Origin: Candidatus Doudnabacteria bacterium
GTDB lineage: Bacteria > Patescibacteriota > Doudnabacteria > UBA920
DNA length: 35,535 bases
Assembly: GCA_020850635.1 (NCBI GenBank)
Contig: JADZEH010000001.1
Coordinates: 1 to 35,535, forward strand
Direction: 5' to 3'
Below are positions 14,063 through 22,240 of the stretch, piece after piece. Each line of letters begins with the position of its first letter. The first letter of the stretch is position 1. Both the position numbers and the translations under genes were made by a program. Below the pieces are notes generated by a model. That model was not told where the DNA came from. It saw only the letters and a list, made by a program, of their open reading frames with translations, and did not search any database.

Positions 14063-14548
14063 ATGACTGAAAAAGAACGATTTCTTGGGTTATTTGAATG
14101 GGAAGCCGAAACCACAACTCGAGTTCTGAAAGCATATCCTTCAGACAAACTCGATTTAAGACCCCATGAAAAATCACGATCAGCCAAAGAACTCATGCAA
14201 ACTTTCATCGCGGAAGGTGTTGCCATGATTCAAATTTGTGAAGGCGCTGTTGATTGGACCAAAGTTGTTGGCCCAGACCTCGCTACCGCCGAAGAATTAA
14301 TTGTGGCCTTCGAGGGCATGATGACTCAGGTTATTGATAAAATCAAAGCGACTCCAGGTGAAGATCTTGAAAAAAATATGGACTGGATCGGTCGCCAAGC
14401 TCCCCGACTAGAAGCTTTGATGAGTATGCTATTTGACCAAGTCCATCATCGTGGCCAAATGTCAGTTTACATTCGCTTAGCTGATGGAAAAGTTCCCTCT
14501 ATTTATGGACCATCCGCAGACGAACCAATGGAACAATTAGCCCAATAA
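14063..14548 (+). CDS. DinB-like four-helix protein
   Basis: A 161-residue protein of the DinB/DUF664-like fold: [25 protein letters not shown] at the start, [13 protein letters not shown], and the family's closing [16 protein letters not shown] near residues 125-140. DinB proteins usually hold a metal with three His. Here the usual His in helix 2 (L..H) appears as Phe (MQTFIAEG) and the first His of the H..HHRGQ motif as Asp. Metal binding may therefore differ or be lost. It is 2 nt upstream of mscL, probably co-transcribed. Confidence 0.85.
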   Translation: MTEKERFLGLFEWEAETTTRVLKAYPSDKLDLRPHEKSRSAKELMQTFIAEGVAMIQICEGAVDWTKVVGPDLATAEELIVAFEGMMTQVIDKIKATPGEDLEKNMDWIGRQAPRLEALMSMLFDQVHHRGQMSVYIRLADGKVPSIYGPSADEPMEQLAQ

Positions 14549-14550
14549 TT

Positions 14551-14979
14551 ATGCTCAAAGAATTTAAAGAATTTGCTCTAAAAGGTAGTGTAATCGATTT
14601 AGCCATCGGTGTGATCATCGGGGCATCGTTTAACAAAATTGTCTCGTCGTTAGTCACCGATATTATCACCCCACCGCTTTCACTGCTCACCGGTAAAATT
14701 GATCTCAACAATTTATACATCTCCCTTTCTGGTAGTTTCAAAAGTCTAGCCGCTGCCCAGAAAGCTGGTGCGCCTGTCATTACTTACGGCGCGTTTCTTA
14801 ACAACGTTATTGAATTTGCGTTAATAGCTCTGGTCTTGTTCTTGATAGTCCGCCAAGTTAATAAAATGCGCAAGTCACCGGAAGCTGCTCCTGACAGCAA
14901 AGAATGTCCTTTCTGTCTAAGCTCTATCCCTATCAAGGCCACTAAGTGCATGCACTGCACCTCTGGCCTTACCGAGTAA
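14551..14979 (+). CDS. mscL: large-conductance mechanosensitive channel with C-terminal zinc ribbon
   Basis: A 142-residue protein. The N-terminal helix and TM1 carry the MscL signature [20 protein letters not shown], then [21 protein letters not shown]2 follows near residues 81-101 ([19 protein letters not shown]). MscL opens under membrane tension to release solutes in osmotic downshock. Where typical MscL has a cytoplasmic helix bundle, this one has ECPFC (119-122) and KCMHC (133-136), two Cys pairs forming a zinc-ribbon-like knuckle. The ATG is 2 nt from the DinB-like stop; a large terminator follows. Confidence 0.95.
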   Translation: MLKEFKEFALKGSVIDLAIGVIIGASFNKIVSSLVTDIITPPLSLLTGKIDLNNLYISLSGSFKSLAAAQKAGAPVITYGAFLNNVIEFALIALVLFLIVRQVNKMRKSPEAAPDSKECPFCLSSIPIKATKCMHCTSGLTE

Positions 14980-15047
14980 AAGAAAAAACATCGTTCGAAA
15001 AGTGTGGTTAAAGCCCCGGCACTTTTCTCATCGATGTTTTTTCTTTT
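14978..15047. terminator. large nested hairpin terminator
   Basis: A 16-bp outer stem (14978-14993 with 15032-15047), AAAAGAAAAAACATCG against its complement, encloses a second stem GAAAAGTG/CACTTTTC with a 15-nt loop. It lies between mscL and the convergent minus-strand gene ending at 15060 and carries A/T runs on both sides. Confidence 0.8.
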
Positions 15048-15059
15048 TAAGCATATATC

Positions 15060-15809
15060 CTACTCAGTAATTGAAACGTTACCTTCTTTGTCGATTGTGA
15101 CTACATAAACCGGTAGTCCGTCTGCCAATCTTTTCAAAGTTTCTTGTAACTGCTCGGCCGCGACTTCTGTAACAGCTTGGTCTATTTGATCAAGCGAAAG
15201 GTCTAAATAATTTCCTTTAAACTTTTCGTGAAGAGCGTGAGCTAAGCGTTCTTGTAACTTTTCATCGTGTGTTTTTTGATAAACAAAAGCTTGTGTGCCA
15301 TCAGCGCGTTTTGGTTTTAAACTGAAATCGTCTGAGACGACAACCATAACTGCCTGTTCACCGTGATCCCCTTGCAAAACTTCTTGATGCGCCCCGTGCT
15401 CTAATTCTTTAGGCAACTCGCCAAGCAGGAAATCAATTTGTTCTTGTTCTAAACCGTATGCGGAAGGGTCGGTTTTGGCTTGTTTTAAATGACCACAGCC
15501 CATACCAGCGTTGGCGTGATCGTGCTCTGCGTGACTATCTGTATGAAAACTAAATTTCTCTGAGCCACCGATTATTCCTTCGACAACCGACAACACTTCT
15601 GAAGACTCTGGGTGAACCCCAAGTTTATTCAATGCACCGAAAGCAATCATCACAGTTCCAGCGTCACCACCTAGTTTAGCTATCGCCGGTAAATCATTAC
15701 TACTCTCATATCGACCATCAACACAGCGACTACGAAAATCGACGATTTTATATACATTTTGCTTGGCAAACTCTTGCGCTTCGGCAAGCGACATTATTTT
15801 TTTATCCAT
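15060..15809 (-). CDS. cadmium-carbonic-anhydrase-like (CDCA-like) protein
   Basis: A 249-residue protein. SRCVDGRY gives a C-x-D-x-R motif at Cys29-Asp31-Arg33; GGDAG follows at 47-51; then FHTDSHAEHDHANAGMGCGH places His89 (or His93) and Cys105. The order CVDGR, glycine-rich turn, H.D...GCG matches what I remember of diatom CDCA repeats and their bacterial relatives, where Cys, His and Cys bind Zn or Cd. Carbonic anhydrases interconvert CO2 and bicarbonate. The C-terminal half (about 145-249) is not recognised. Promoter at 15855-15883; AAAGGAA precedes the ATG. Confidence 0.62.
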   Translation of the reverse strand: MDKKIMSLAEAQEFAKQNVYKIVDFRSRCVDGRYESSNDLPAIAKLGGDAGTVMIAFGALNKLGVHPESSEVLSVVEGIIGGSEKFSFHTDSHAEHDHANAGMGCGHLKQAKTDPSAYGLEQEQIDFLLGELPKELEHGAHQEVLQGDHGEQAVMVVVSDDFSLKPKRADGTQAFVYQKTHDEKLQERLAHALHEKFKGNYLDLSLDQIDQAVTEVAAEQLQETLKRLADGLPVYVVTIDKEGNVSITE

Positions 15810-15854
15810 ATATTCCTTTTGTAGGGCAAACCCGTATTCGATAATTACTAAGCT

Positions 15855-15883
15855 ATATTATTCTGTCTTTGATAAATAGTCAA
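15855..15883 (-). promoter_or_regulatory. promoter of CDCA-like gene
   Basis: On the minus strand TTGACT (15878-15883), 17 nt, TAATAT (15855-15860). The -35 abuts the T run of the terminator of the upstream GC-rich unit, so that unit and this promoter are packed without a gap. Confidence 0.75.
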
Positions 15884-15927
15884 AAAAAGGGCGGGAACAC
15901 GAGGTCTTGATAACCTCGCGAACCCGC
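15884..15927 (-). terminator. terminator of GC-rich unit 1
   Basis: On the minus strand GCGGG..CGAGG pairs with CCTCG..CCCGC, followed by CCTTTTTTT. A second small hairpin GACCCGTTTGGGTC lies just upstream. Confidence 0.8.
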
Positions 15928-15945
15928 ACGAATGACCCAAACGGG

Positions 15946-16449
15946 TCAAGATGAAGCGCTAACGGCCCTGTCGTCGTTGACGTTCCTCGGGGAAACATCG
16001 ACGTAGAGAAAACCAACCTCGCTGGTCTCCAAGAGCACGGCGATGTAAGCCTCAATGACCATGTTCGGGAACGACTCCCGGAGACGATCCGCGGCCTTCC
16101 GAAGCTCTTCCGTATGGAACAAGATTTCCTCGGCTTCGCTTGCGAACTTGACGTACGCCTTGTACGCAGCGCAGTCGGTGTGATTGATGAGAACCACCTT
16201 CGCCGCACCGTGCTTGTCAACGCCGATTCCGACGTTCATGAGAATCCACTCGCAAATCTTCTCGTCTCCTGCGTTGATCTCACGAACACCGCCAGCGGCT
16301 TCCTTCATCGTGTAGGAAACGCCGAGCGTCTCGATCAGAAAATTGGGAACGGCCTTGCCGATGCGATACTCGATACAGCTGAGTACAAACGCATCAACCG
16401 ACGTTACACAGTTCTGCTTGAATATGGCGACAAAACAAGATCTGTCCAA
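15946..16449 (-). CDS. beta-carbonic-anhydrase-like protein (GC-rich unit 1)
   Basis: I start this gene at TTG (16449-16447) because GGAGGAGAG (16454-16462) stands at ideal distance; an in-frame ATG at 16512 would add 21 unlikely residues. The 167-residue product has LSCIEYRIGK (C25-x-E27-x-R29, the beta-CA C-x-D-x-R dyad with Glu for Asp) and LINHTDCAAY (His90-x-x-Cys93), the usual Zn ligands. AAGGVREI between them is also typical of carbonic-anhydrase-like proteins. The Asp-to-Glu change may alter activity. Base composition and codon use are clearly GC-richer than the flanking genes, suggesting transfer. Confidence 0.72.
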   Translation of the reverse strand: MDRSCFVAIFKQNCVTSVDAFVLSCIEYRIGKAVPNFLIETLGVSYTMKEAAGGVREINAGDEKICEWILMNVGIGVDKHGAAKVVLINHTDCAAYKAYVKFASEAEEILFHTEELRKAADRLRESFPNMVIEAYIAVLLETSEVGFLYVDVSPRNVNDDRAVSASS

Positions 16450-16523
16450 GAGTCTCTCCTCCAATCGACCGTGGTGATTTGTGGTCTGCAATCCGCGAAG
16501 GCGCAAAGCCACAACAAGACCTA

Positions 16524-16552
16524 ATTGTACTCCTTTTCACTACAAAAATCAA
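16524..16552 (-). promoter_or_regulatory. promoter of GC-rich unit 1
   Basis: On the minus strand TTGATT (16547-16552), 17 nt, TACAAT (16524-16529). It implies a leader of about 65 nt before the TTG start. Confidence 0.7.
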
Positions 16553-16586
16553 GAGAAAAAATTAGCATAACATAGCCAAAATCAGT

Positions 16587-16592
16587 TAAAAT
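16587..16592 (+). promoter_or_regulatory. -10 box, leaderless queA promoter
   Basis: TAAAAT ends exactly 6 nt before the queA ATG (ACCCCT between). Confidence 0.55.
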
Positions 16593-16598
16593 ACCCCT

Positions 16599-17633
16599 AT
16601 GAACTTCAAGCAAATTCTAGAACAATACAACTACGATTTCCCCATCTCTGCAATTGCCCAAGAACCAGCATCGCCACGCGATAGCGCCAAACTTCTAGTC
16701 CATGATCGTGCGTCTCATGAAATTGCTCATAAGACATTTTTAGATCTCGTTGATTATCTTCCAGACAATGCCGTAATCGTCTTTAATCAAACCAAAGTTA
16801 TTCCCGCACGGCTCATACTTAAAAAACCTACTGGCGGTAAAGTGGTCATTCTATATCTTGAAACTTTAAAAAATACAATCAAAATATTGAGTGATCGCAA
16901 ACTTACAGTTGGAGAAACTTTGAAACTCAACTCAAAAACAACTTTCAAAATCAGTAAACAAGATGGGCAGTATTATTTCCTCAAGCCACCGTTCGATATT
17001 AACAAAATTCATAGTGTCTTAAAAAAGTACGGGGATGTGCCAATTCCGCCATACATCAAACACTCACCTCTCACGCAAAGTGAACTCAAAGATAAATATC
17101 AAACTGTATTCGCCAAACAAAAAGGTTCAGTAGCCGCACCAACCGCTAGCCTACACTTTAGTAAACGTCTTTTAGCTAAAATAAAAAAGCGTGGCATTTC
17201 AATGGCCTACGTTACACTTCATGTTAACCAAGGAACATTTGCGACTTTGAAAGAAGAAAATTTACAAACAGGTAAACTTCATAGCGAATGGTATGAAATT
17301 GATGTGAAGACCCAAGCACTTCTCAACAAAGCCAAAAAAGATAAACGACCAATCATCGCCGTAGGCACAACCGTTGTCCGCACCTTAGAATCAGCTAGTA
17401 ACGCCAAAGGAAAAATCATCAAACCAACTGGCACCACCAACTTGTTTATCAAACCTGGTTACAAGTTTAAATTCGTTGATCAAATTATCACCAACTTTCA
17501 CGTTCCCAAATCAAGTTTGCTCATGCTCATTGCCGCATTCACAGGCCGCGAACAAATTCTGTCGCTATACAAAATTGCCATTGCTAAAAAATATAAACTC
17601 TTTTCGTTTGGTGATGGGATGTATATAAAATAA
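16599..17633 (+). CDS. queA: S-adenosylmethionine:tRNA ribosyltransferase-isomerase
   Basis: A 344-residue protein with the QueA motifs in order: EPASPRDSAKLLVHDR near residues 22-37, VIVFNQTKVIPARL near 64-77, VPIPPYIKH near 146, KGSVAAPTASLHFS near 175-188, VTLHVNQGTF, GTTVVRTLES near 254, and ITNFHVPKSSLLMLIAAF near 301-318. The enzyme moves the ribose of S-adenosylmethionine onto 7-aminomethyl-7-deazaguanine in the wobble position, giving epoxyqueuosine in tRNAs with GUN anticodons, which include the tRNA-Asn(GUU) in this window. No other queuosine gene is present here. Expressed from a leaderless promoter. Confidence 0.96.
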   Translation: MNFKQILEQYNYDFPISAIAQEPASPRDSAKLLVHDRASHEIAHKTFLDLVDYLPDNAVIVFNQTKVIPARLILKKPTGGKVVILYLETLKNTIKILSDRKLTVGETLKLNSKTTFKISKQDGQYYFLKPPFDINKIHSVLKKYGDVPIPPYIKHSPLTQSELKDKYQTVFAKQKGSVAAPTASLHFSKRLLAKIKKRGISMAYVTLHVNQGTFATLKEENLQTGKLHSEWYEIDVKTQALLNKAKKDKRPIIAVGTTVVRTLESASNAKGKIIKPTGTTNLFIKPGYKFKFVDQIITNFHVPKSSLLMLIAAFTGREQILSLYKIAIAKKYKLFSFGDGMYIK

Positions 17634-17636
17634 AGG

Positions 17637-17668
17637 GGCCTGCCAGAAACCGAAGTTTCTGACAGACC
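17637..17668 (-). terminator. terminator of GC-rich unit 2
   Basis: On the minus strand GGTCTGTCAGAAAC and GTTTCTGGCAGGCC form a 14-bp stem with two G.T pairs on a stable TTCG loop, followed by CCTTTATTTT. It starts 4 nt past the queA stop. Confidence 0.8.
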
Positions 17669-17690
17669 TGAAGCCCTGTAGTCGATCGAC

Positions 17691-18029
17691 CTAGACGGCC
17701 GAGATCACAGTGTGATGAAACAACTCTTGAATGACGAGCTCACTGATCGGATCCGAGCCAGCGACCTGATGGCCAATACCGGCAAACAGATCAAGCAGCT
17801 CTTGACGTACGCCCATGCTGAGTATGACCACGCTGTTGACGAGCAAAGGCTCGATCAGGTGAACAATCACTCCCACGCCGTTGAGATCCGAAACAAGGTA
17901 GTGCCCAGCCTCAAACACCACGTGAAGGGACTTCTCGAATCGAATCGAACCATAGATGACCCTCACCGGCACACCTGTACCGAGTTCGTTGATGCTGATC
18001 GATGGCTCATAAGCCATTGCGGTATTCAT
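17691..18029 (-). CDS. unknown protein of GC-rich unit 2
   Basis: A 112-residue frame with a very strong Shine-Dalgarno (GGAGGAGAGGG) just before ATG 18029. The product is mostly hydrophobic beta-like segments (VPVRVIYGSIRFEKSLHVVF, then HYLVSDLNGVGVIVHLI) with a helical end (VRQELLDLFAGIGHQV). No family recognised; no signal peptide. Composition is GC-richer than queA and the DUF2207 gene around it. The unit is complete: promoter 18078-18106, leader, gene, terminator 17637-17668. Confidence 0.66.
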   Translation of the reverse strand: MNTAMAYEPSISINELGTGVPVRVIYGSIRFEKSLHVVFEAGHYLVSDLNGVGVIVHLIEPLLVNSVVILSMGVRQELLDLFAGIGHQVAGSDPISELVIQELFHHTVISAV

Positions 18030-18077
18030 CTGAACCCTCTCCTCCGCCGATTTGTTTTGTCCGCGAACCGAAAAAAT

Positions 18078-18106
18078 ATTGTACCATGTTTTATCTATCT
18101 TGTCCA
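18078..18106 (-). promoter_or_regulatory. promoter of GC-rich unit 2
   Basis: On the minus strand TGGACA (18101-18106), 17 nt, TACAAT (18078-18083), giving a leader of about 40 nt. Confidence 0.72.
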
Positions 18107-18134
18107 GTCCGTTCTATATTTAACAAAAAAGGTT

Positions 18135-18140
18135 TATACT
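18135..18140 (+). promoter_or_regulatory. -10 box, leaderless promoter
   Basis: TATACT followed by TAAACC and the ATG at 18147. Confidence 0.55.
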
Positions 18141-18146
18141 TAAACC

Positions 18147-19859
18147 ATGAAATACAAACTTTTTGGATTACTTTTCATAGGATTCTTAGTCTTTCCTAGC
18201 GTAGCCCTAGCTCAAACACCTACCGAGGAAGTTACTCGCCTCGACGTCGTAATTGATGTAAAAACCGATAGTCAGATAGAGGTCAGAGAAGAAATCCTCT
18301 ACAACTTTGGTCCGGAACAACGCCATGGCATCTATCGAACCATTCCCCTGCGCTACAAAGCTCGTGGCGGCAACTTTAACCTGCGCATCAGCGACGTCTC
18401 AGTATATCTTCCAGGGCCTGAATCAGTTCCTTTTGAAACTTCCCGCGACGGTAATAATATCAAGCTAAAAATTGGCGATGCCGACAAGTACGTCACAGGA
18501 GAAAAGCTATACATTATCAATTACACCATAACTCGTGCTATTAATTATTTTAATGACCACGATGAACTTTACTGGAACGCTATTGGTACAGCCTGGGAAG
18601 TTCCGGTAAAATCTGCCACTGCCACCGTCACAATTCCTGGAGACGGCACAGGCTCAACGACCAAATGCTTTACCGGCATCGAAGGGAGTACCGAAAGCGA
18701 GTGCTCTACTCTTTCCAACGGCAATACTTTAAACTACGCTCCTAATCGCTCACTCGAAGCTGGTGAAGGTTTAACAATTGTTGCTGGTTTTCCCAAAGGT
18801 CTTGTGACTCAACCCACAACCACTCAACAAGTTCTGTGGATCATTCAAGACAACTTTATTCTTGGACTACCAATCCTCATCTTCTTTGCGATGTATTATT
18901 TATGGCGAAAGTATGGCAAAGACCCTAAAGGCACAGGAAACATTGTGGCCCAGTATGAAGCACCAGATAATTTTACCCCATTAGAAGTTGGGACACTTGT
19001 AGATTACTCTGCTCACAAACAAGATGTCTCTGCTGAAATAATTTATTTGGCCACCAAAGGTTACATTCACATTAATCGCATCGAAACTCAAAAACTTCTG
19101 GTCTTCAAAGGCGCTGACTATGAACTTAAAAAACTCAAAGAAGCTGGCACAGAACTCACCACAGCGGACAAAACTTTGTTCGATGCTCTATTTAAAGATG
19201 GTAGTTTAATCAAACTTTCAGAACTAAGTAAAGATGTTGAGTTTGGAAAAAAGATTGTCCAAGCCAAATCCGAAACAACCAAAGACTTAATTGCTCAAGG
19301 CTATTTCCCTCGCAATCCCCACACTCTTCGCACAGTGTTCATAATTGTTGGTGGCGCAATGGCAATTTGGGGTAGTGGTGTGGCTATTGCCATTTTTGGA
19401 TTATATGGTGGGTTAGCTGTCTTTATCTCATCTATAATAATTATCACTTTTGGAGCGCTAATGCCGATGCGAACCCATAAAGGCGTTTTAGCACGTGAGC
19501 ATATTCTTGGCCTTAAAGAGTATATGAATGTTGCTGAAAAAGATCGGTTAAAATTTCACAACGCTCCCGAAAAGAATCCCCAACTGTTTGAAAAACTTTT
19601 ACCGTTTGCCATTGCTCTAGGCGTAGATAAAGCTTGGTCAAAGCAATTTGAAGAAATCTACAAAACTAACCCGTCATGGTACAGCGATAGTTCTGGCCAC
19701 GCTTTTAACGCTTATTTCTTAAGCAGTTCCCTTGGTGACTTCTCGTCTTCCCTTAACAGCGCAGTTGGCAGCAGTACCACCACCGCCAGCTCTGGTGGTA
19801 GTGGCTTTTCAGGAGGGTCTGGGGGCGGAGGTGGGGGTGGGGGTGGCGGAAGTTGGTAA
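18147..19859 (+). CDS. DUF2207 membrane protein with glycine-rich tail
   Basis: A 570-residue protein. Residues 1-22 are a signal peptide (LLFIGFLVFPSVALA). The exported DUF2207 domain has VRTxx-like pieces VREEILYNFGPEQRHGIYR and TIPLRYKARGGNFNLRISD near residues 45-85. One membrane helix lies near 234-250 (LGLPILIFFAMYYLWRKYG), a helical-pair segment near 397-432, cytosolic parts between, and the tail SGFSGGSGG with a run of glycines ending in SW. The family is common in bacteria with no settled role. Expressed from a leaderless promoter. Confidence 0.9.
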   Translation: MKYKLFGLLFIGFLVFPSVALAQTPTEEVTRLDVVIDVKTDSQIEVREEILYNFGPEQRHGIYRTIPLRYKARGGNFNLRISDVSVYLPGPESVPFETSRDGNNIKLKIGDADKYVTGEKLYIINYTITRAINYFNDHDELYWNAIGTAWEVPVKSATATVTIPGDGTGSTTKCFTGIEGSTESECSTLSNGNTLNYAPNRSLEAGEGLTIVAGFPKGLVTQPTTTQQVLWIIQDNFILGLPILIFFAMYYLWRKYGKDPKGTGNIVAQYEAPDNFTPLEVGTLVDYSAHKQDVSAEIIYLATKGYIHINRIETQKLLVFKGADYELKKLKEAGTELTTADKTLFDALFKDGSLIKLSELSKDVEFGKKIVQAKSETTKDLIAQGYFPRNPHTLRTVFIIVGGAMAIWGSGVAIAIFGLYGGLAVFISSIIIITFGALMPMRTHKGVLAREHILGLKEYMNVAEKDRLKFHNAPEKNPQLFEKLLPFAIALGVDKAWSKQFEEIYKTNPSWYSDSSGHAFNAYFLSSSLGDFSSSLNSAVGSSTTTASSGGSGFSGGSGGGGGGGGGGSW

Positions 19860-19863
19860 CTTT

Positions 19864-19893
19864 TTATCACACAAAGCAATAATGTGATATAAT
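19864..19893 (+). promoter_or_regulatory. promoter with overlapping inverted repeat
   Basis: TATAAT (19888-19893) with a weak -35 TTATCA. The inverted repeat TATCAC (19865-19870) / GTGATA (19884-19889) runs into the -10 and could be an operator or a weak hairpin ending the previous gene. Confidence 0.4.
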
Positions 19894-19932
19894 AAAAGCA
19901 CTATTCAAACAAAATAATTAGCAAAATAAACA

Positions 19933-20751
19933 ATGAATAAAAGCTTCTTGGGTAATCCTTTCACTAAATTTTTGATTGGAACCCTGTGTGTGGTGATAGT
20001 TATAACAATCGCTGTTTTTGGATATCTTTTCAAGGTATATAACCCAAATGGATTACAACCACTATCCTCTAGTGCAGCTCAAAATCAATACGCCATTAAT
20101 GATGTGACTAATCCCCCAACTAATGGGAATGATGATGGTTTATGTCGTGAACAATATCCAAACGTCCTAGTTAGTCCAACCTTGCAATCCACTTACCCGG
20201 GAGGACCTGTTCAATACGCAATTACTGTTAAAAATACAGGATGCGCAACACACAGTTATACTGTTGATGCTAAAAAACCAACCTCTGGTTGGACCAAGGC
20301 TTTTGGCTTAACAAATATGTCGAACGTTGCACGCAACCAATCACGAACTATAAATTTAACGATGACTTCTCCAGCGAATATTAGCAACGGTTCTTACCCA
20401 ATTGAGATTACAGTCTCAACCGTAAACAACAATACTACCTTAGAAAGTAAAGCTACCGTGCTTTACACTGTAGCAAATCCAGTTATTGAATCATTCACAG
20501 TAAATGGCAAGGGTGATCCGGTAGCGGTCGCAGCCAACAGTATCCTCACAATTGCTTGGAGCTGCGAAAATACCCAATCTTCATACGTAAAAAATAACAA
20601 CGGCTATATTGTGGCTCAAGGCGGAAATACCGTAACCTTTACCAAGGAAAGGGCTGTTACTGGACAACGCATTTATACTCTAACTTGTTTTGGTGGCCCA
20701 AACTTCACCGGAAAAAGTACGAGTAAAACAATTACTGTTACAGCACGATAA
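19933..20751 (+). CDS. anchored extracellular protein with NEW3-like beta domain
   Basis: A 272-residue protein. Residues 10-35 are an N-terminal membrane anchor (FLIGTLCVVIVITIAVFGYLF). After a polar linker, VSPTLQSTYPGGPVQYAITV, then KNTGCATHSYTVDAKK and NGSYPIEITVSTV resemble the NEW3/CARDB type of Ig-like domain. A C-terminal module (about 185-272) with FTVNGKGDPVAVAANSILTI and YTLTCFGG resembles another beta sandwich. A surface protein of unknown role; it is followed by a second anchored protein in the same direction. Confidence 0.77.
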   Translation: MNKSFLGNPFTKFLIGTLCVVIVITIAVFGYLFKVYNPNGLQPLSSSAAQNQYAINDVTNPPTNGNDDGLCREQYPNVLVSPTLQSTYPGGPVQYAITVKNTGCATHSYTVDAKKPTSGWTKAFGLTNMSNVARNQSRTINLTMTSPANISNGSYPIEITVSTVNNNTTLESKATVLYTVANPVIESFTVNGKGDPVAVAANSILTIAWSCENTQSSYVKNNNGYIVAQGGNTVTFTKERAVTGQRIYTLTCFGGPNFTGKSTSKTITVTAR

Positions 20752-20797
20752 GATATGATACAATAACAAAGCCTAAAACCATTGATCCGAAACAAAA

Positions 20798-22171
20798 ATG
20801 CCAAGAAAAATTAGTGAATCTCCACGACGAACCAGTCGCTCAATCGATAAAAGCGTAGATCAAAGCTATGATGAATTTCAATCTCGCTTTGCCTTAGTCA
20901 CAAAAGCACGAGCTAATATTTGGCTCACTGCTGCTGTTGTCTTGTTTGTTATTGGCTTTTTAGCTGGAATTGTTTATCTAGCCGACCCTAACGCATTTTT
21001 ACAGGGTTCTATTAGTTCTTCAGAGAGTAAGGCCTCTTTTCTACGAAGCGCGATTAGTCAAACTTTAAGAATTCCAGCAATTGCCGTCCCAACTAGAACA
21101 ATTATCGATCCCCCAACCCAAGGAACACCAGGTAATCCTGGTAATGGCGGTAGTGCTCCAGCCTTCACCCCAACCCTTACGGTCACTCCTAGCACTGTCC
21201 GTTTAATCCCAAATACCACCTCAATCACCACTCGATTTGATCTAGCTTGGGATTGTCACCTCCCTCAAAACCGAGGAGAGGGTCGTCTGGTTAAAAAAGT
21301 TCAAAATACCACAGCCTGGATAACCGATGGCAAAGTTGGTGAATACTATACCGAAATTACTACTACAGTCAGCTCCTCGACGGACGGCGTACTCAGAGGA
21401 AGCTGGATTGCTTTAACTTGTACTCCAGAAACAGGCACACCTGTAACATTAAGGTGTGATGTTACACCGGCCTCACAAGCAGGACAACAAGGCACCTCTA
21501 CTTGTAGAAACAGTAGTGGCTCTATCGTTGGATGTACACGAAATCTCCAAACGATTGCAGCAACCCCTACCTCTGCCACAATTGCTAATGGGAGCACTAC
21601 GACATTCGCTGTGAGGGTTACGAATAATGATACTGCCGCCTGTGGACCATCAGCATTCACCATGAGTCATGCTCCTAATGATGGCACCTCAAACCTGTGG
21701 AGTTTTAAAAGCTACTCTCCATTTGCAGCTGTCATAGAACCAGGAGCAACCGCAGTATTCAATGTTCCAGTTACTCCTTGGGACCACAATCCTGGTTCAC
21801 TAGATTATCTCTTTAGCGCCAGACACTCCTTAACCACCAGCACCCAAACTCAATACCTAAGCTGTGATCTTACTGCGAATGTTAAACCACGAGTCACAAT
21901 TACTGAGGGCAATCGCAAATCAGGCGAACGTGACATCAGCGGGATTTATTCTCCTGGCTGTAGTGTGAGACCAATCGACGCCCTTAACTCAACCGGTGGC
22001 TATTATACTGGCCCTGATGATGGTTCTTTGGACAACAGCGCAACAGCCAACACAAATACAAACCAAACTCCAACCAACACCCCTACTCCAAGCTGGAGAG
22101 CAAGCATTATCTGGAGAACTATCTGCTGGTCTATTTATGGACGCAATGCTCCAAACTGTACACAGCCATAA
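20798..22171 (+). CDS. anchored extracellular protein, unknown function
   Basis: A 457-residue protein with a basic cytosolic start (about 40 residues), one membrane helix near residues 45-65 (LTAAVVLFVIGFLAGIVYLA), then DPNAF and a long exported part with Pro/Gly linkers and beta-rich domains. Paired cysteines (WDCHL, LTCTP, LRCDV, STCRN, VGCTR, AACGP) suggest several disulfides. The tail is Thr/Asn/Pro rich and ends NAPNCTQP. The anchor YLADPNAF resembles YLASDTNPLF in the minus-strand surface protein at 30135-31847, so the two may share an anchor type. No family recognised. Confidence 0.75.
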   Translation: MPRKISESPRRTSRSIDKSVDQSYDEFQSRFALVTKARANIWLTAAVVLFVIGFLAGIVYLADPNAFLQGSISSSESKASFLRSAISQTLRIPAIAVPTRTIIDPPTQGTPGNPGNGGSAPAFTPTLTVTPSTVRLIPNTTSITTRFDLAWDCHLPQNRGEGRLVKKVQNTTAWITDGKVGEYYTEITTTVSSSTDGVLRGSWIALTCTPETGTPVTLRCDVTPASQAGQQGTSTCRNSSGSIVGCTRNLQTIAATPTSATIANGSTTTFAVRVTNNDTAACGPSAFTMSHAPNDGTSNLWSFKSYSPFAAVIEPGATAVFNVPVTPWDHNPGSLDYLFSARHSLTTSTQTQYLSCDLTANVKPRVTITEGNRKSGERDISGIYSPGCSVRPIDALNSTGGYYTGPDDGSLDNSATANTNTNQTPTNTPTPSWRASIIWRTICWSIYGRNAPNCTQP

Positions 22172-22182
22172 CTCTAACTTTC

Positions 22183-22222
22183 AAAAGACTCCTCTGCTAT
22201 CAAGCAAAGGAGTCTTTTTTTA
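22183..22222 (+). terminator. intrinsic terminator
   Basis: AAAAGACTCCT (22183-22193) pairs with AGGAGTCTTTT (22208-22218), followed by more T. Confidence 0.88.
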
Positions 22223-22225
22223 TGA

Positions 22226-22231
22226 TACAAT
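22226..22231 (+). promoter_or_regulatory. -10 box of DUF3048 gene
   Basis: TACAAT 9 nt before the ATG at 22241, right after the previous terminator; leader of at most a few nt. Confidence 0.5.
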
Positions 22232-22240
22232 ACTAGTACT

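Noticed and set aside
16450-16512. ATG start for the beta-CA-like protein
   Set aside because: The SD GGAGGAGAG lies inside that extension and points to TTG 16449.
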